A stretch of DNA of 64,000 nucleotides from Actinopolymorpha alba DSM 45243 (lineage in GTDB: Bacteria; Actinomycetota; Actinomycetes; Propionibacteriales; Actinopolymorphaceae). Positions 38,970 through 47,498 of the stretch are shown here, one piece after another. Positions within the stretch are counted from its first letter, which is position 1; the number at the start of each line of letters is the position of its first letter. A program made the position numbers and the translations under genes. The notes under the pieces are model-generated. The model saw nothing but the letters and a program-made list of their open reading frames with translations. It did no database searches and was not told the origin of the DNA. The stretch spans positions 1 to 64,000 of the forward strand of contig NZ_KB892751.1 of the NCBI RefSeq assembly GCF_000373925.1. Direction: 5' to 3'.

Positions 38970-41568
38970 CGTGATACACCACCTCGATGTCGTGGTTTCC
39001 TGAGCAGAGCAACCAGGTGCCGGGAATCGTCACGACCTCCCGGGTCTCGCGGTTGGCGGCAGCAACCCACCGACTCGCGTCGTCGCTGCGGTGGACACCG
39101 CGGGTGCCACCCGCGAGGACCAGGCCCGCGCCGTCCGATGACGCGATGGCAGCGACCGCCGCCACCGGCTCGAATCGCAGCCGGTCTCGAAGAGGCAAGC
39201 CGCAGTTGACATCGGGCGCCTGCCAGTTCAGCCGACCAGACCTCGTGTCCGCGATGAGAACGCCACCGCTCTGGGTCGCGGCAAGGACCCGCCCAGCGGC
39301 GAACGCCACATCCCAGCAGGTGCCACCCACCCACCCCGCCCGGACCGCCTCCCAATGCACGCCGGTCTCGAACAGCCGGGCACGAAAGCAGCCGGGACCC
39401 GGGCGGTTCGGGTCGGGTTCACCAGCACCCACCCACAGCAGCGTCGCCGGCCCGTCGAACTGCACCGCGAGGGTGCGGATGTCGACGCCCTGCAAGCCAG
39501 CGTTGACGAAGGTTCCGGGCTGTCCACCGGCAGTGGAGATGTAGACGCCGTACTGTGCCTGCGCGGCCACCGCGACGCCGGGAACGCCACGCTCAGACAC
39601 GAACGTCGCGACAGCGGCGAAACCGCGATCGGGATCGGAGGGCTCGACGAGCACCTGGAGAGGGACCGAACCAGGGAGCAGCGGAAGTTCGTAGAGTCCG
39701 GCGTCGGTTGCCAGGAGGAGACCATCTGTGGCGTCCCGGTCGGTCCAGGCCAGGTCGGTGATCGCTGGTTCGAGTTCGGCCACCCGGTGCCAGGTCTCGC
39801 CGAGGTCGCTCGACACGTAGACACCGGACGCGGTCCCGTCCTGCCGCCTCGTCAGTGCCGCGACCCGGCCGGCCCTGGCGGTCATGCCCGGCCGGAGCGC
39901 CGCGGGCGCCGGCACGATCCGGCGTACCTCCTCGCCGGGGAATCGCCCGACGGGCTCCCAACCGCGTCCGCCATTGGTGGAGCGGCACAGCAACTCACCG
40001 CACCCGGCGTACCACGTCTCTGGTTGGAACTGGTCGGCCGCGACCGCCCGCACAGAGGCATCCGGTGCGTCCTCCACGACGAACCGCACGTCGTCGACGT
40101 ACCGGACGCCTGGCTCGGACTCTTCGAGCATCCGGTAGACGTTCGACGCCCGGAGTGGTTCACCGAACCGCCATCCGGTTGGGTTCCGCGGTGTCGGCAA
40201 TGGGCTGATCGCCTCGTAGAGCCGGTCGTGCAAGCGTCGCCGGACCGCGGCGAGGTCCTCGTCCCGGCGTACCACAACCCGGCCGATCACCGACACCGCC
40301 TTGCAACGGGCCCAGGCCGCCAGGCAGCTGGTCCCCAGCGCCTGACGGCGCCGCAGGTCGTCCTCGACCCGGGCCCGGGCCGCCTCGACCTGGTGGTCGA
40401 GCAGGACGCCGGCCGGAAGCCGCCAGCCCGGCCGGGCAGTGTCATCGACCGCGGGCACGAGGACAACTTCCACCTCACCTGGCGAGGCGAACGACCACAT
40501 CGCCGCCCGGGTGAACGCCTTGGCGCGGGCGACCGCGCCGGCGTTGGCCGTCGCGAGCAACTCGAAATCGCGGGCGGTCACAGCGCGCTGCTGGGAGAGC
40601 ACCTCGGCGGGACCACGCGCGAGGACCGAGTCGATCGACTCCAGCGCACACCCGCCGCGTGCTGGCGCCTGGTTGGTGACGCGTACGCCTGGCAGCGGAT
40701 CAAGCAGCCTCGTAAGGACTCCGGCCGCGACATTGCCGCTTGCCCCGCCGCCCGTGCGGTACCACAGACGTACCTCTGTGTTCGCCGGTGGAACAGCGGC
40801 GATGGTCGTCAGCACGCCCGATCCCGCATTCCCAGCAGACCGCAGATCGAGAGCGGGCGCGAACGTCACGGTCCCCGACGCCCGGTCGAGCAGGTAGACC
40901 CGCGCGCCCGGTTCGACTCCCGCGAAGGTCGCCACCGGCTGCCAGATCTCGAAGGTCTTACCGGCGAACTCCCGTACGACCGCCCCCTCGCCGGCCGTCC
41001 CTCGGCGGATCTCGACTCCGAGCATCAGGTCGTACGGCTCAGTGGTGGTCGTGAGTGGAGCCTTCGAGGCCCGCAGGCTCTGGCCCGGCAGGCCGGTCCC
41101 GATCCCGAGCAACTCGCCCTCGACCACAGTGCAGTGGTACGCGCGGACAGTGGTCTCGTCCTGCCCAGCGGGGATTTCGCCCGCCTCGGTGGTGACGAAC
41201 ACGATCGGCTCGTTGGCGTCACGCTCGGCGCGTACCTTGGTGCCGACAGGGATCGCGATCGGCGGCTTCGGTGCCGCCGCGCCCGCCCGCCCGTTGCGGC
41301 TGAAGGTGAGGTCGGCCCAGGCGGCGGCCGGCGGATGGCGAGGGACCCTGAGCAGGTTGAGGAACTCGACGTACGCCTTCTCTGGCACGCGGTTCAGCCG
41401 GTAGAGCATCACCTCCATGAGGTGCGCGAACACCTCGACCAACACCATGCCCGGGTCGTGGATCGACAGGTCGGTCCAGGTCGGACACGTCCGCGCGATC
41501 CGCTCGCGCGCCTCCAGCACGAGATCGACGAAGGTGCGGTCGTCGAGGTCGGGGACGGGCAGGGTCAT
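38950..41568 (-). CDS. Baseplate J-like wedge protein fused to a beta-propeller
   Basis: Protein of 872 residues. The first 505 or so are a baseplate J/T4 gp6-type protein (Afp11 counterpart): FVDLVLEARERIARTCPTWT at the start, LSIHDPGMVLVEVFAHLMEV, and the central RGPAEVLSQQRAVTARDFE. The remaining 365 residues are unusual: repeated strands with Asp-box motifs (STNGGRGW and SSDLGETW) and propeller-like GVYISTAGG, indicating a BNR/sortilin-like beta-propeller. Such a domain on the wedge could bind sugars or proteins on a target surface, or organise the baseplate. Its start overlaps the gp25-like gene by 4 bases. Confidence 0.88.
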   Translation of the reverse strand: MTLPVPDLDDRTFVDLVLEARERIARTCPTWTDLSIHDPGMVLVEVFAHLMEVMLYRLNRVPEKAYVEFLNLLRVPRHPPAAAWADLTFSRNGRAGAAAPKPPIAIPVGTKVRAERDANEPIVFVTTEAGEIPAGQDETTVRAYHCTVVEGELLGIGTGLPGQSLRASKAPLTTTTEPYDLMLGVEIRRGTAGEGAVVREFAGKTFEIWQPVATFAGVEPGARVYLLDRASGTVTFAPALDLRSAGNAGSGVLTTIAAVPPANTEVRLWYRTGGGASGNVAAGVLTRLLDPLPGVRVTNQAPARGGCALESIDSVLARGPAEVLSQQRAVTARDFELLATANAGAVARAKAFTRAAMWSFASPGEVEVVLVPAVDDTARPGWRLPAGVLLDHQVEAARARVEDDLRRRQALGTSCLAAWARCKAVSVIGRVVVRRDEDLAAVRRRLHDRLYEAISPLPTPRNPTGWRFGEPLRASNVYRMLEESEPGVRYVDDVRFVVEDAPDASVRAVAADQFQPETWYAGCGELLCRSTNGGRGWEPVGRFPGEEVRRIVPAPAALRPGMTARAGRVAALTRRQDGTASGVYVSSDLGETWHRVAELEPAITDLAWTDRDATDGLLLATDAGLYELPLLPGSVPLQVLVEPSDPDRGFAAVATFVSERGVPGVAVAAQAQYGVYISTAGGQPGTFVNAGLQGVDIRTLAVQFDGPATLLWVGAGEPDPNRPGPGCFRARLFETGVHWEAVRAGWVGGTCWDVAFAAGRVLAATQSGGVLIADTRSGRLNWQAPDVNCGLPLRDRLRFEPVAAVAAIASSDGAGLVLAGGTRGVHRSDDASRWVAAANRETREVVTIPGTWLLCSGNHDIEVVYHDATPRD

Positions 41569-42026
41569 GGCGCCACCTCACCGGGAACGGGCTCGAGGTC
41601 GAGCTGGAAATGGACGACATCGGTGGCCAGACTCGAGCGGACCAGGTAGTGCAGCTCGACATTGAGGCGTTCGGGTACCCGCGGGTCGGCGTCCGCGTCC
41701 ACGGTCAGAACGTCGACCCGGGGTTCCCATCGCTGGACCGCGTCGCGTACGTAGTGGATGGCAAGCCCAGCGGTGGTCTGGTCGTTCGGCGCGAAGACCA
41801 GGCGGTGGAGCTGAGAGCCGTAGGTCGGCCGCATCAGTCGCTCACCCGGACGCGTCGAGAGCAGCAGCAGGATCGCCTGGCGGATCGAGTCGTCGCCCTC
41901 GACCATCGCCAACCCGCCGGTGGCCGTGACGTTGAGGCCCATGGTCGTCCCGGCCGGCGAGGCAGTGCCGGCCGGCGCTCCGGCGCCGACGCCGGCGAAG
42001 TGGAGAGCACGGTAGGAGGCGGTCAT
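41565..42026 (-). CDS. gp25-like baseplate wedge protein
   Basis: Protein of 153 residues of the GPW/gp25 family (Afp9 counterpart): MVEGDDSIRQAILLLLSTRP then PGERLMRPTYGSQLHRLVFA is the family core, with a beta-rich C-terminus. In related machines gp25 nucleates the sheath at the baseplate. ATG 42026 follows GGCGGT-poor sequence but overlaps the upstream gene by 4 bases, implying coupled translation. Confidence 0.9.
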   Translation of the reverse strand: MTASYRALHFAGVGAGAPAGTASPAGTTMGLNVTATGGLAMVEGDDSIRQAILLLLSTRPGERLMRPTYGSQLHRLVFAPNDQTTAGLAIHYVRDAVQRWEPRVDVLTVDADADPRVPERLNVELHYLVRSSLATDVVHFQLDLEPVPGEVAP

Positions 42027-42361
42027 CGGTCCGCCCCCACATACGCCTGGCCCGACTGACGGACCTGGTAGTGGATGGTGCCGGGAACCGTGCCGTCGGT
42101 AAGTCCGTCGAGGTTGTCGAGAACGATGCGGTGCGTGCCAATCGTGAGCCAGGTGCTGTAACCCTTGGCCACCCGCAAAGTAGTGGCGCAGGGCTTCATC
42201 GTCGGGCCGGCGTTCGGGCACGCGGTGATGGTCCGGCCTTCAGGGTCAGCGGCGACGAGCACCGGAACCCCGCCGATGGTCACCCAGCCCTGCGACGGCT
42301 TGTTCTTGACCCGACCGTCATGCCCGCACGTGATGACCGCTGCGGCGGTTACCCATCTCAT
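42023..42361 (-). CDS. Small spike-tip candidate (PAAR-like position)
   Basis: Protein of 112 residues between the VgrG/gpD-like spike and the gp25-like wedge, the usual place of the PAAR-type tip (Afp10). No PAAR motif is clear by eye, but Cys and His residues (TCGHDG near residue 11 and CPNAGPTMKPC near 47-57) could bind a metal, as in spike tips, and the sequence is beta-rich (STWLTIGTHRIVLDN). Both neighbours overlap it by 4 bases. The assignment rests mainly on position and length. Confidence 0.65.
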   Translation of the reverse strand: MRWVTAAAVITCGHDGRVKNKPSQGWVTIGGVPVLVAADPEGRTITACPNAGPTMKPCATTLRVAKGYSTWLTIGTHRIVLDNLDGLTDGTVPGTIHYQVRQSGQAYVGADR

Positions 42362-43983
42362 GACCGCACCTCCTGGTCTTCCGGTTCGGGTGCGTGCGCG
42401 AAGTCGACGGTTGCGGCCCGGATGGTCAGCTTCCGACCAGGCGCTTCAACCACCAGGTCGGTCTGAGCATGCAGGCGCACCAGATCGGGTCCGAGTTCGA
42501 CGAAACTGCCGGAGCCGTCCGCGATTCGAATCCGGCGCTGGTCGTCGTCGAGCAGGATCGAATGGCCGGACGGTGTGGAGAACGACCAGCGGCGGACCGC
42601 GCCGTCGACGATTCCGTTGTCAGGTGGAGCGATCTGTCCGAAAATCGAGCCGATCACAATGCCGTCCGCTGATATCCCATGCGGCAAAGCCACGAGCACC
42701 GTGTCATCGACATCGGGGAGCGCCACGATTCCCTTGTCGCGGCCGGCTCCTGGGCAGAGCACCGCGAGCCAGCCGGCGTCAAGGTCGCCTTGCGCTGGAA
42801 GGTTCACGCGGACTCGGCCGAGACCTTCCGGGTCATCGACGTTCGTGACCCGACCGAGGGTGATCGTTGAGTCCGTTGGCGCGTGGGCTGGTGTGGGTGG
42901 TTCGGTCGAGAACGCCGTACGAAAGCCGGTGCCATCCAGCGTGTGGATTGCCTCGGTCAGGACGTACGTCCCTTGGAAAGCGGTGGCAACACCGCGCAGG
43001 TCGACGCGAGTGCCAGCGCGAAGCGATGTGTCCCCCTCGGCCACACCGTGAAGCGTCACGACCTGCCCGGCACTCGCGTCGAGTCGTGCCTGGGCGAACC
43101 CGGTGAGTTCGTCCACACCACGTCCCGTCAGGTCAGTGTCCGCCCACTCCTCGGCCACGCCGGCGGTCAAGGAGGCGACGTCGAGGCCGACCCGGGCTCC
43201 ACCTCGTGCGGTTGTTGCGCGTTCGTCCATCACCTCGGCCCGTTGGGCATGCCATCCCAACGCGCGGATGCGATGGCGTGCCCTGGAGGCGTTGACCGCG
43301 ATCCGGGCCTCGAGCAGGGAGGTACCGAGGTCGAGCGGCACGGGGTCGCCGTTTCCGGCAAGCGTGACGAGCCGGAGTTCGCCGTCGACCAGGACCAGGT
43401 GGAGTCCCGCGTGATTGGCGGTCGCGGCGAGCAGCTCGAAGTCGGACTGGCTGTGCTGGACAATCCGGTCGCTGCGCGGTCCTGGTTCGTCGGCGTTCAC
43501 CTGGATACCGAGGTCACTGGTCAGTGTGCTCGCGAGGTCGGCGACTGTGACGTCCTCGAACACCCGCAGCTGTTGCTGCCGGCGCAGCCGATGCAGAACG
43601 TCGTACGCCCGGATCCGGAGCAGGGCCTCGCCGTCAGGCCCATGGACCAGCTCGACCGCGCTCACCTCACCGTCGAAGCCCGCGGTCGTCGGAGTGGTGA
43701 CGCGCCCGGGCACTGACACTTCGATGCGCGCGCCGATCGGGATGCTGTCGTACTCGGCCGCTGATCCTTGCCAGGTCGCGAACGCGAGCTCGCACTGCGT
43801 CGGCAGCGACAGCCGGGACGCGATCCGCAGCGAGACAAGAGAACGGCGGACCGACTCCGCGACGGGACGGCCGTCCACCCGCAGATCGACGCTGGGTATG
43901 GCCGCGCTGGGCATGACCGCGCTGACCCCCACCGCGCTGGATCGGCTTCCTGCCGCGGGGAACGCTTCGTCGAGAGTGGTCAT
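42358..43983 (-). CDS. VgrG/gpD-like baseplate spike protein
   Basis: Protein of 541 residues that forms the central spike and hub (Afp8 counterpart, combining T4 gp27-like and gp5/gpV-like parts). Residues about 35-330 are the late-control-D-like hub domain (IGARIEVSVPGRVTT, then EDVTVADLASTLTSDLGIQV), and about 370-480 the OB-fold of baseplate protein V (GRVTNVDDPEGLGRVRVNLP and DTVLVALPHG). The C-terminal 60 residues look like a beta-helix start. No attached toxin domain is seen. The N-terminal 35 residues are low complexity. Confidence 0.92.
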   Translation of the reverse strand: MTTLDEAFPAAGSRSSAVGVSAVMPSAAIPSVDLRVDGRPVAESVRRSLVSLRIASRLSLPTQCELAFATWQGSAAEYDSIPIGARIEVSVPGRVTTPTTAGFDGEVSAVELVHGPDGEALLRIRAYDVLHRLRRQQQLRVFEDVTVADLASTLTSDLGIQVNADEPGPRSDRIVQHSQSDFELLAATANHAGLHLVLVDGELRLVTLAGNGDPVPLDLGTSLLEARIAVNASRARHRIRALGWHAQRAEVMDERATTARGGARVGLDVASLTAGVAEEWADTDLTGRGVDELTGFAQARLDASAGQVVTLHGVAEGDTSLRAGTRVDLRGVATAFQGTYVLTEAIHTLDGTGFRTAFSTEPPTPAHAPTDSTITLGRVTNVDDPEGLGRVRVNLPAQGDLDAGWLAVLCPGAGRDKGIVALPDVDDTVLVALPHGISADGIVIGSIFGQIAPPDNGIVDGAVRRWSFSTPSGHSILLDDDQRRIRIADGSGSFVELGPDLVRLHAQTDLVVEAPGRKLTIRAATVDFAHAPEPEDQEVRS

Positions 43984-44741
43984 GGTCGCCTCACTTCCGC
44001 GGTCGTCTCCAGCGGTGGAACGGCGAGGACGGTGCCCGGCAGGACCTCGAAGGGGTTGGCGATGTCGTTGTGCTTGGCGAGGAGACGCCACAGGAAGGGA
44101 TTGCCGAGCCCGTCAGTGGCCAGCAGGTCAAAGCGGACGCCGGAAAAGCCCGGCCCGGCCGAACCATCACCGACGGCTTTGACGGCGGCTGGGGTGGTCG
44201 TCTGGCCGGGCACCGCGCCGGCGACAGGAGCGGTTTGTCCCCGGGCGAGCTCTTCTTCGAAACTGTTGTGGGCAAGGGCTGCGGAGTCAGCGACCCTGAC
44301 CAGCTTCATCCGCAGCCACGAACGACGCGGACTTCCGTACCCATCGAAGGCGTCGAACCGTTCGGCGACCGAGGCGATGACTCCGGGGACGTTCCAGGTC
44401 TTGCCCCACACCAACCGCACCCGGGGAGGACGGACCGATCCGCGTTCCTCGGCGGAGTTCTCGGCGAGCAGCCACAGCCGGCGGGTCAGGGTACGCACGT
44501 CAGTGGGTGCGGCCTTCGTCTCGACGAAATCCACGTCGAAGAGCAGGTCGAGGCGGATCTCGGTACGGCCGCCGCCCGTGAACTGCAACGGATCATCGGC
44601 GAGGCCGGCGCCGACCAACTGGCCGCGCTCTGAGCCGCGAGGACGAATGCCGGCGAGCCGGGTGACCTCAACCGTCTCGGGGTTGAGCAGGCAGTCGATC
44701 CGTTCGCCGGTCTCGTCAACCAGGAAGGCAACGCGTTCCAT
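43980..44741 (-). CDS. LysM-type tube-baseplate adaptor (Afp7-like)
   Basis: Protein of 253 residues of the contractile injection system tube-adaptor family. N-terminal beta domain (about 1-150; LDLLFDVDFV and RVRLVWGKTW), then a Gly/Pro-rich linker, and a C-terminal LysM-like end (LWRLLAKHNDIANPFEVLPG then VLAVPP). It links the tube to the spike. ATG 44741 directly follows a GTG at 44744; the stop of the upstream gene overlaps the ATG by one base. Confidence 0.87.
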   Translation of the reverse strand: MERVAFLVDETGERIDCLLNPETVEVTRLAGIRPRGSERGQLVGAGLADDPLQFTGGGRTEIRLDLLFDVDFVETKAAPTDVRTLTRRLWLLAENSAEERGSVRPPRVRLVWGKTWNVPGVIASVAERFDAFDGYGSPRRSWLRMKLVRVADSAALAHNSFEEELARGQTAPVAGAVPGQTTTPAAVKAVGDGSAGPGFSGVRFDLLATDGLGNPFLWRLLAKHNDIANPFEVLPGTVLAVPPLETTAEVRRP

Positions 44742-45781
44742 CACGCACCTCGCTGCTCGTCGTCGAGGCGGCGGACGTGGTCAGGGTCGGTGAATGCCGG
44801 GTGGGGTGGGGTCCACAGCACGGAGTCATCCAGCAGTGCCGGCCACGGATCGAACGGCGAGGGATCGAACGGCGAGGGATCGAGTGGCGACGGATCGAGT
44901 GGCGACGGATCGAACGAAGACTGGCGGGACGGTTGCGGGTCCGATGCCCACGGGGCGGATGGCCATGGGGCCGATGGCCGTGGGTCGAATGGGCTCGGGA
45001 CGGATGGCGAGGTGTCGCGAAGCCGAGCTCCCAAAGCTGGATCGATCGGTGCGGTGGAGGACCACGCCGATGAGGCGGACCCGGGTGAGACGGACGTTGG
45101 TGGGCGCTCAGTTCGGTTCACGGAAAGGGCTCGTACCGACCTAGGTGCGTACGCGGGCTCTGCGACGGTGGGACGGGCGCGATGCACTGGCGACGGTGCG
45201 GCCGCTTCGGCGGGCGGTTCGGCAACCTCGACGGGCGGTTCGGCCACCTCGACCGGGGGCGCGGCCACCTCGACCGGGGGCGCGGCCACCTCGACCGGGG
45301 GCGCGGCCACCTCGACCGGCGGTATGTCGGAGGTGTCTCTGGTTGGCGTCGGTTGGACCGGGAGCTCTGTCGGACTCTGGCGCTCGAACGGTGCTGGCGA
45401 CCAGTGAGTCGGCGGATCCCTGCGGACAAGCGCTAACCAATGCGCCGGTGGCTGACGAACGGAATCCGCACCTTCGTTGACGTTTCCCGGGCCGTTGGTG
45501 CCCTGGACCTCGCTGTCCGGTACTCCGTCCTCAGCCCAGTCGCGGCTGTCTGCCCATTCGCCTTTCGCCCAGTTGTTTTCGGGGCAGTTGTTTTCCGCGG
45601 GTTCAGTTCGCACGGGGTCGCTTTCCGGCCGACCGGCTGCTGACCGGTCCGATGGCGGCTCCACGACCAGCGCGTGCTCGAGCCGGGAAGCGTGCTGGGC
45701 CAGGGTTTCCAGCCAGCGGGCGACCACGTTACGCAGCAGGCGTAGCACCACCGCCACCTTCTTCGCGAACAATCCCTTCAT
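44741..45781 (-). CDS. Disordered Pro-rich repeat protein of the injection-system operon
   Basis: Protein of 346 residues, mostly low complexity and probably unfolded. Only the first 40 residues (an amphipathic helix, LFAKKVAVVLRLLRNVVARW) and the last 35 (ending HVRRLDDEQRGA) look ordered. Between are five VEVAAPP/VEVAEPP repeats (about 152-186) and four FDPSP/LDPSP repeats (near 300). It overlaps the tube gene by 53 bases; GTG 45757 is a later possible start. The position matches the small variable Afp6-like slot between tube and adaptor. Role unknown: linker, scaffold or cargo are possibilities. Confidence 0.7.
   Translation of the reverse strand: MKGLFAKKVAVVLRLLRNVVARWLETLAQHASRLEHALVVEPPSDRSAAGRPESDPVRTEPAENNCPENNWAKGEWADSRDWAEDGVPDSEVQGTNGPGNVNEGADSVRQPPAHWLALVRRDPPTHWSPAPFERQSPTELPVQPTPTRDTSDIPPVEVAAPPVEVAAPPVEVAAPPVEVAEPPVEVAEPPAEAAAPSPVHRARPTVAEPAYAPRSVRALSVNRTERPPTSVSPGSASSAWSSTAPIDPALGARLRDTSPSVPSPFDPRPSAPWPSAPWASDPQPSRQSSFDPSPLDPSPLDPSPFDPSPFDPWPALLDDSVLWTPPHPAFTDPDHVRRLDDEQRGA
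44847..44906 (-). repeat. 15-bp tandem repeat
   Basis: Four units of GGATCGAACGGCGAG with small changes, encoding the five-residue FDPSP/LDPSP repeat of the disordered protein. Confidence 0.85.
45220..45324 (-). repeat. 21-bp tandem repeat
   Basis: Five units of about CGGCCACCTCGACCGGGGGC(G), the middle ones identical, encoding the seven-residue VEVAAPP repeat. The near identity suggests recent expansion. Confidence 0.9.
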
Positions 45782-46223
45782 GGGCGATGACGAGCGCCTC
45801 GATCGCGATGCCGTTGCCCATGGCGTCGAATGTGGGTGCCTTCCATGCCTGCGGCCAGGCGTTGCGCAGGTGCCAGCGCATCACTTCCTGCGAGCCGGAT
45901 GGATCGAGGACGAGGAGGTAGACGCTGCGTCGGAACTGCTGGTGGTTGACGGCGGACATCAGCCACTCCCACATCGCGCGTGAGGAAGTGAGGCCGGCTT
46001 CCAGGACGACGGGCCCGTAGGTCACCCGGCCGGGTATGGCGCGGACAACCGCGTTGTTGCCGGCCTCGCGATACGACAGCCGCTCGACGCGCGCCTCGAG
46101 GTCTATGATCCGGGTGAAATGGCCCACGGTAATGCCGTCGATGATGAGCTTGAAGTTGTAGTCGCGGTAGGGATCTATGGTGGTGCCCGGCGAAGCGGCC
46201 GGGCGGGCTGTGGTCTCGGCCAT
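45729..46223 (-). CDS. Contractile injection system tube protein
   Basis: Protein of 164 residues of the T4 gp19/Afp1 inner-tube family: DPYRDYNFKLIIDGITVGHF at the N-terminus and the strand pair YGPVVLEAG and YLLVLDPSGSQEVMRWHLRN are diagnostic. It stacks in rings to form the tube pushed out on sheath contraction. Only one tube gene is visible, whereas many injection systems have two or three. It starts 1 base after the sheath gene stop and its end overlaps the disordered-protein gene. Confidence 0.94.
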   Translation of the reverse strand: MAETTARPAASPGTTIDPYRDYNFKLIIDGITVGHFTRIIDLEARVERLSYREAGNNAVVRAIPGRVTYGPVVLEAGLTSSRAMWEWLMSAVNHQQFRRSVYLLVLDPSGSQEVMRWHLRNAWPQAWKAPTFDAMGNGIAIEALVIAHEGIVREEGGGGATPAA

Positions 46224-46224
46224 C

Positions 46225-47496
46225 TCAGGCTCCTTGGTTCTCGGATTCGGCTCCGGCCATCGACTGGCTGAGCTTGAACACCACGAATTCCGCGGGTTTG
46301 ACCGGCGCGACCCCGATCAGTGCCACCACCTGGCCCGCGTCCCGCACATGCGGGGGATTGGTTTCCTCGTCGCACTTGACGAAGAACGCCTCAGCCGGCG
46401 TACGACCAAACAACGCGCCGTCGTTCCAGACCCGGGTGAGGAAGGCCCTGATCTCACAGCGGATGGAGGTCCAGAGGGTGTGATCGTTGGGTTCGAAGAC
46501 GATCCAGTTGGTGCCCTCTTCGATTGACTCCTTCAGCATGTTGAACAATCTGCGTACGTTGAGATAGCGCCACTCGCTTGCTTCTGCCGCGAGGGTGCGA
46601 GCTCCCCAGATACGGATGCCTGAGTCGGCGAACGCCCGGATGCAGTTCACCCCCTTGGGGTTGAGCAGTTCCTGTTCCTGCCGCGTGACCTGGTAGGTGA
46701 GGTCGACAACCCCGCCGGCGATGGGTTCGTTCGCCGGTGCTTTGTGAACGCCGCGCTGGGTGTCGTTGCGTGCCCAGACGCCAGCGACGTGACCACTCGG
46801 CGGAGTGGGCACCGTCGTCCCGGTGACCGGGTCGTAGGCCACCAACCACGGAACATAGAGCGCGCCGTACGCCGACTGCCGCGGCCGAAGACCCGAGTTG
46901 TCGTCGCCTGGTGGAGTTTCGGTGCCGGCGTCGGTTTCCTCGTCCGAACCACTCGGCGCGCTCGATGCGCTTGTCGTGGTCGTACGCCGGACCGGGCGTG
47001 GATCGGAGCCCATGACTCTTGTCAGGCGTTCGACATCCTCGACTTCGGCCGGCCCGTCCAGGATCGCGACCCGGTCACCACGCGGCGGCTCGCAGTGGGT
47101 GAGCAGAGCCTCGTACGCCAGGGCATCGGTGTAGCCAGGTGCAGCCACGATGGCGATCTCGTCGATGGGTTCCAGCAGCTGGAGTCCCGAACGTTTCCGG
47201 CCGCCGCCAGCGATTGGTTCGCCTTCCTCGACGTTGACGATGTAGCAGCGACCACCACCGTTGGCGAAGAAGCCGTACACCGCCCGGACGAGCGGGGTGC
47301 TCATCGATTCGCCCTCGACAAGGAAGGTGGCGGCGAACTCCGTCCAGTTGTTCACCGGGACGGCCCGATCCCGGGCGACGGATCGGTTCGGTGCCGTACC
47401 AACAAAGCCGACCGTGCTGGTGCCGACCGCACCAATGGGGTGGGAACCGCCCGGCACCTCTTCGACATAAACACCGGGTGCGGCATAGGTGGGCAT
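46225..47496 (-). CDS. Contractile tail sheath protein
   Basis: Protein of 423 residues forming the contractile sheath. Hallmarks: MPTYAAPGVYVEEVPGGSHP with the usual GVYVEE start, GRCYIVNV, and the C-terminal handle region (NVRRLFNMLKESIEEGTNWI, then AEFVVFKLSQS). A Ser/Thr/Glu-rich insertion (about 168-202) is a likely surface loop. The length is in the range of short sheaths with a single extra domain. Only one sheath gene is present. Two bases separate it from the upstream terminator gene. Confidence 0.96.
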   Translation of the reverse strand: MPTYAAPGVYVEEVPGGSHPIGAVGTSTVGFVGTAPNRSVARDRAVPVNNWTEFAATFLVEGESMSTPLVRAVYGFFANGGGRCYIVNVEEGEPIAGGGRKRSGLQLLEPIDEIAIVAAPGYTDALAYEALLTHCEPPRGDRVAILDGPAEVEDVERLTRVMGSDPRPVRRTTTTSASSAPSGSDEETDAGTETPPGDDNSGLRPRQSAYGALYVPWLVAYDPVTGTTVPTPPSGHVAGVWARNDTQRGVHKAPANEPIAGGVVDLTYQVTRQEQELLNPKGVNCIRAFADSGIRIWGARTLAAEASEWRYLNVRRLFNMLKESIEEGTNWIVFEPNDHTLWTSIRCEIRAFLTRVWNDGALFGRTPAEAFFVKCDEETNPPHVRDAGQVVALIGVAPVKPAEFVVFKLSQSMAGAESENQGA

Positions 47497-47498
47497 AG

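Noticed and set aside
39355-41649. A 764-codon open frame on the plus strand
   Set aside because: Antisense to the baseplate J gene; low-complexity translation without recognisable fold.
42358-43983. Toxin domain at the end of the spike protein
   Set aside because: The C-terminal 60 residues look like continuing beta structure; no enzymatic motif was found.
45220-45324. Possible CRISPR-like array from regular repeats
   Set aside because: The units are directly adjacent without spacers and encode an in-frame heptapeptide repeat.
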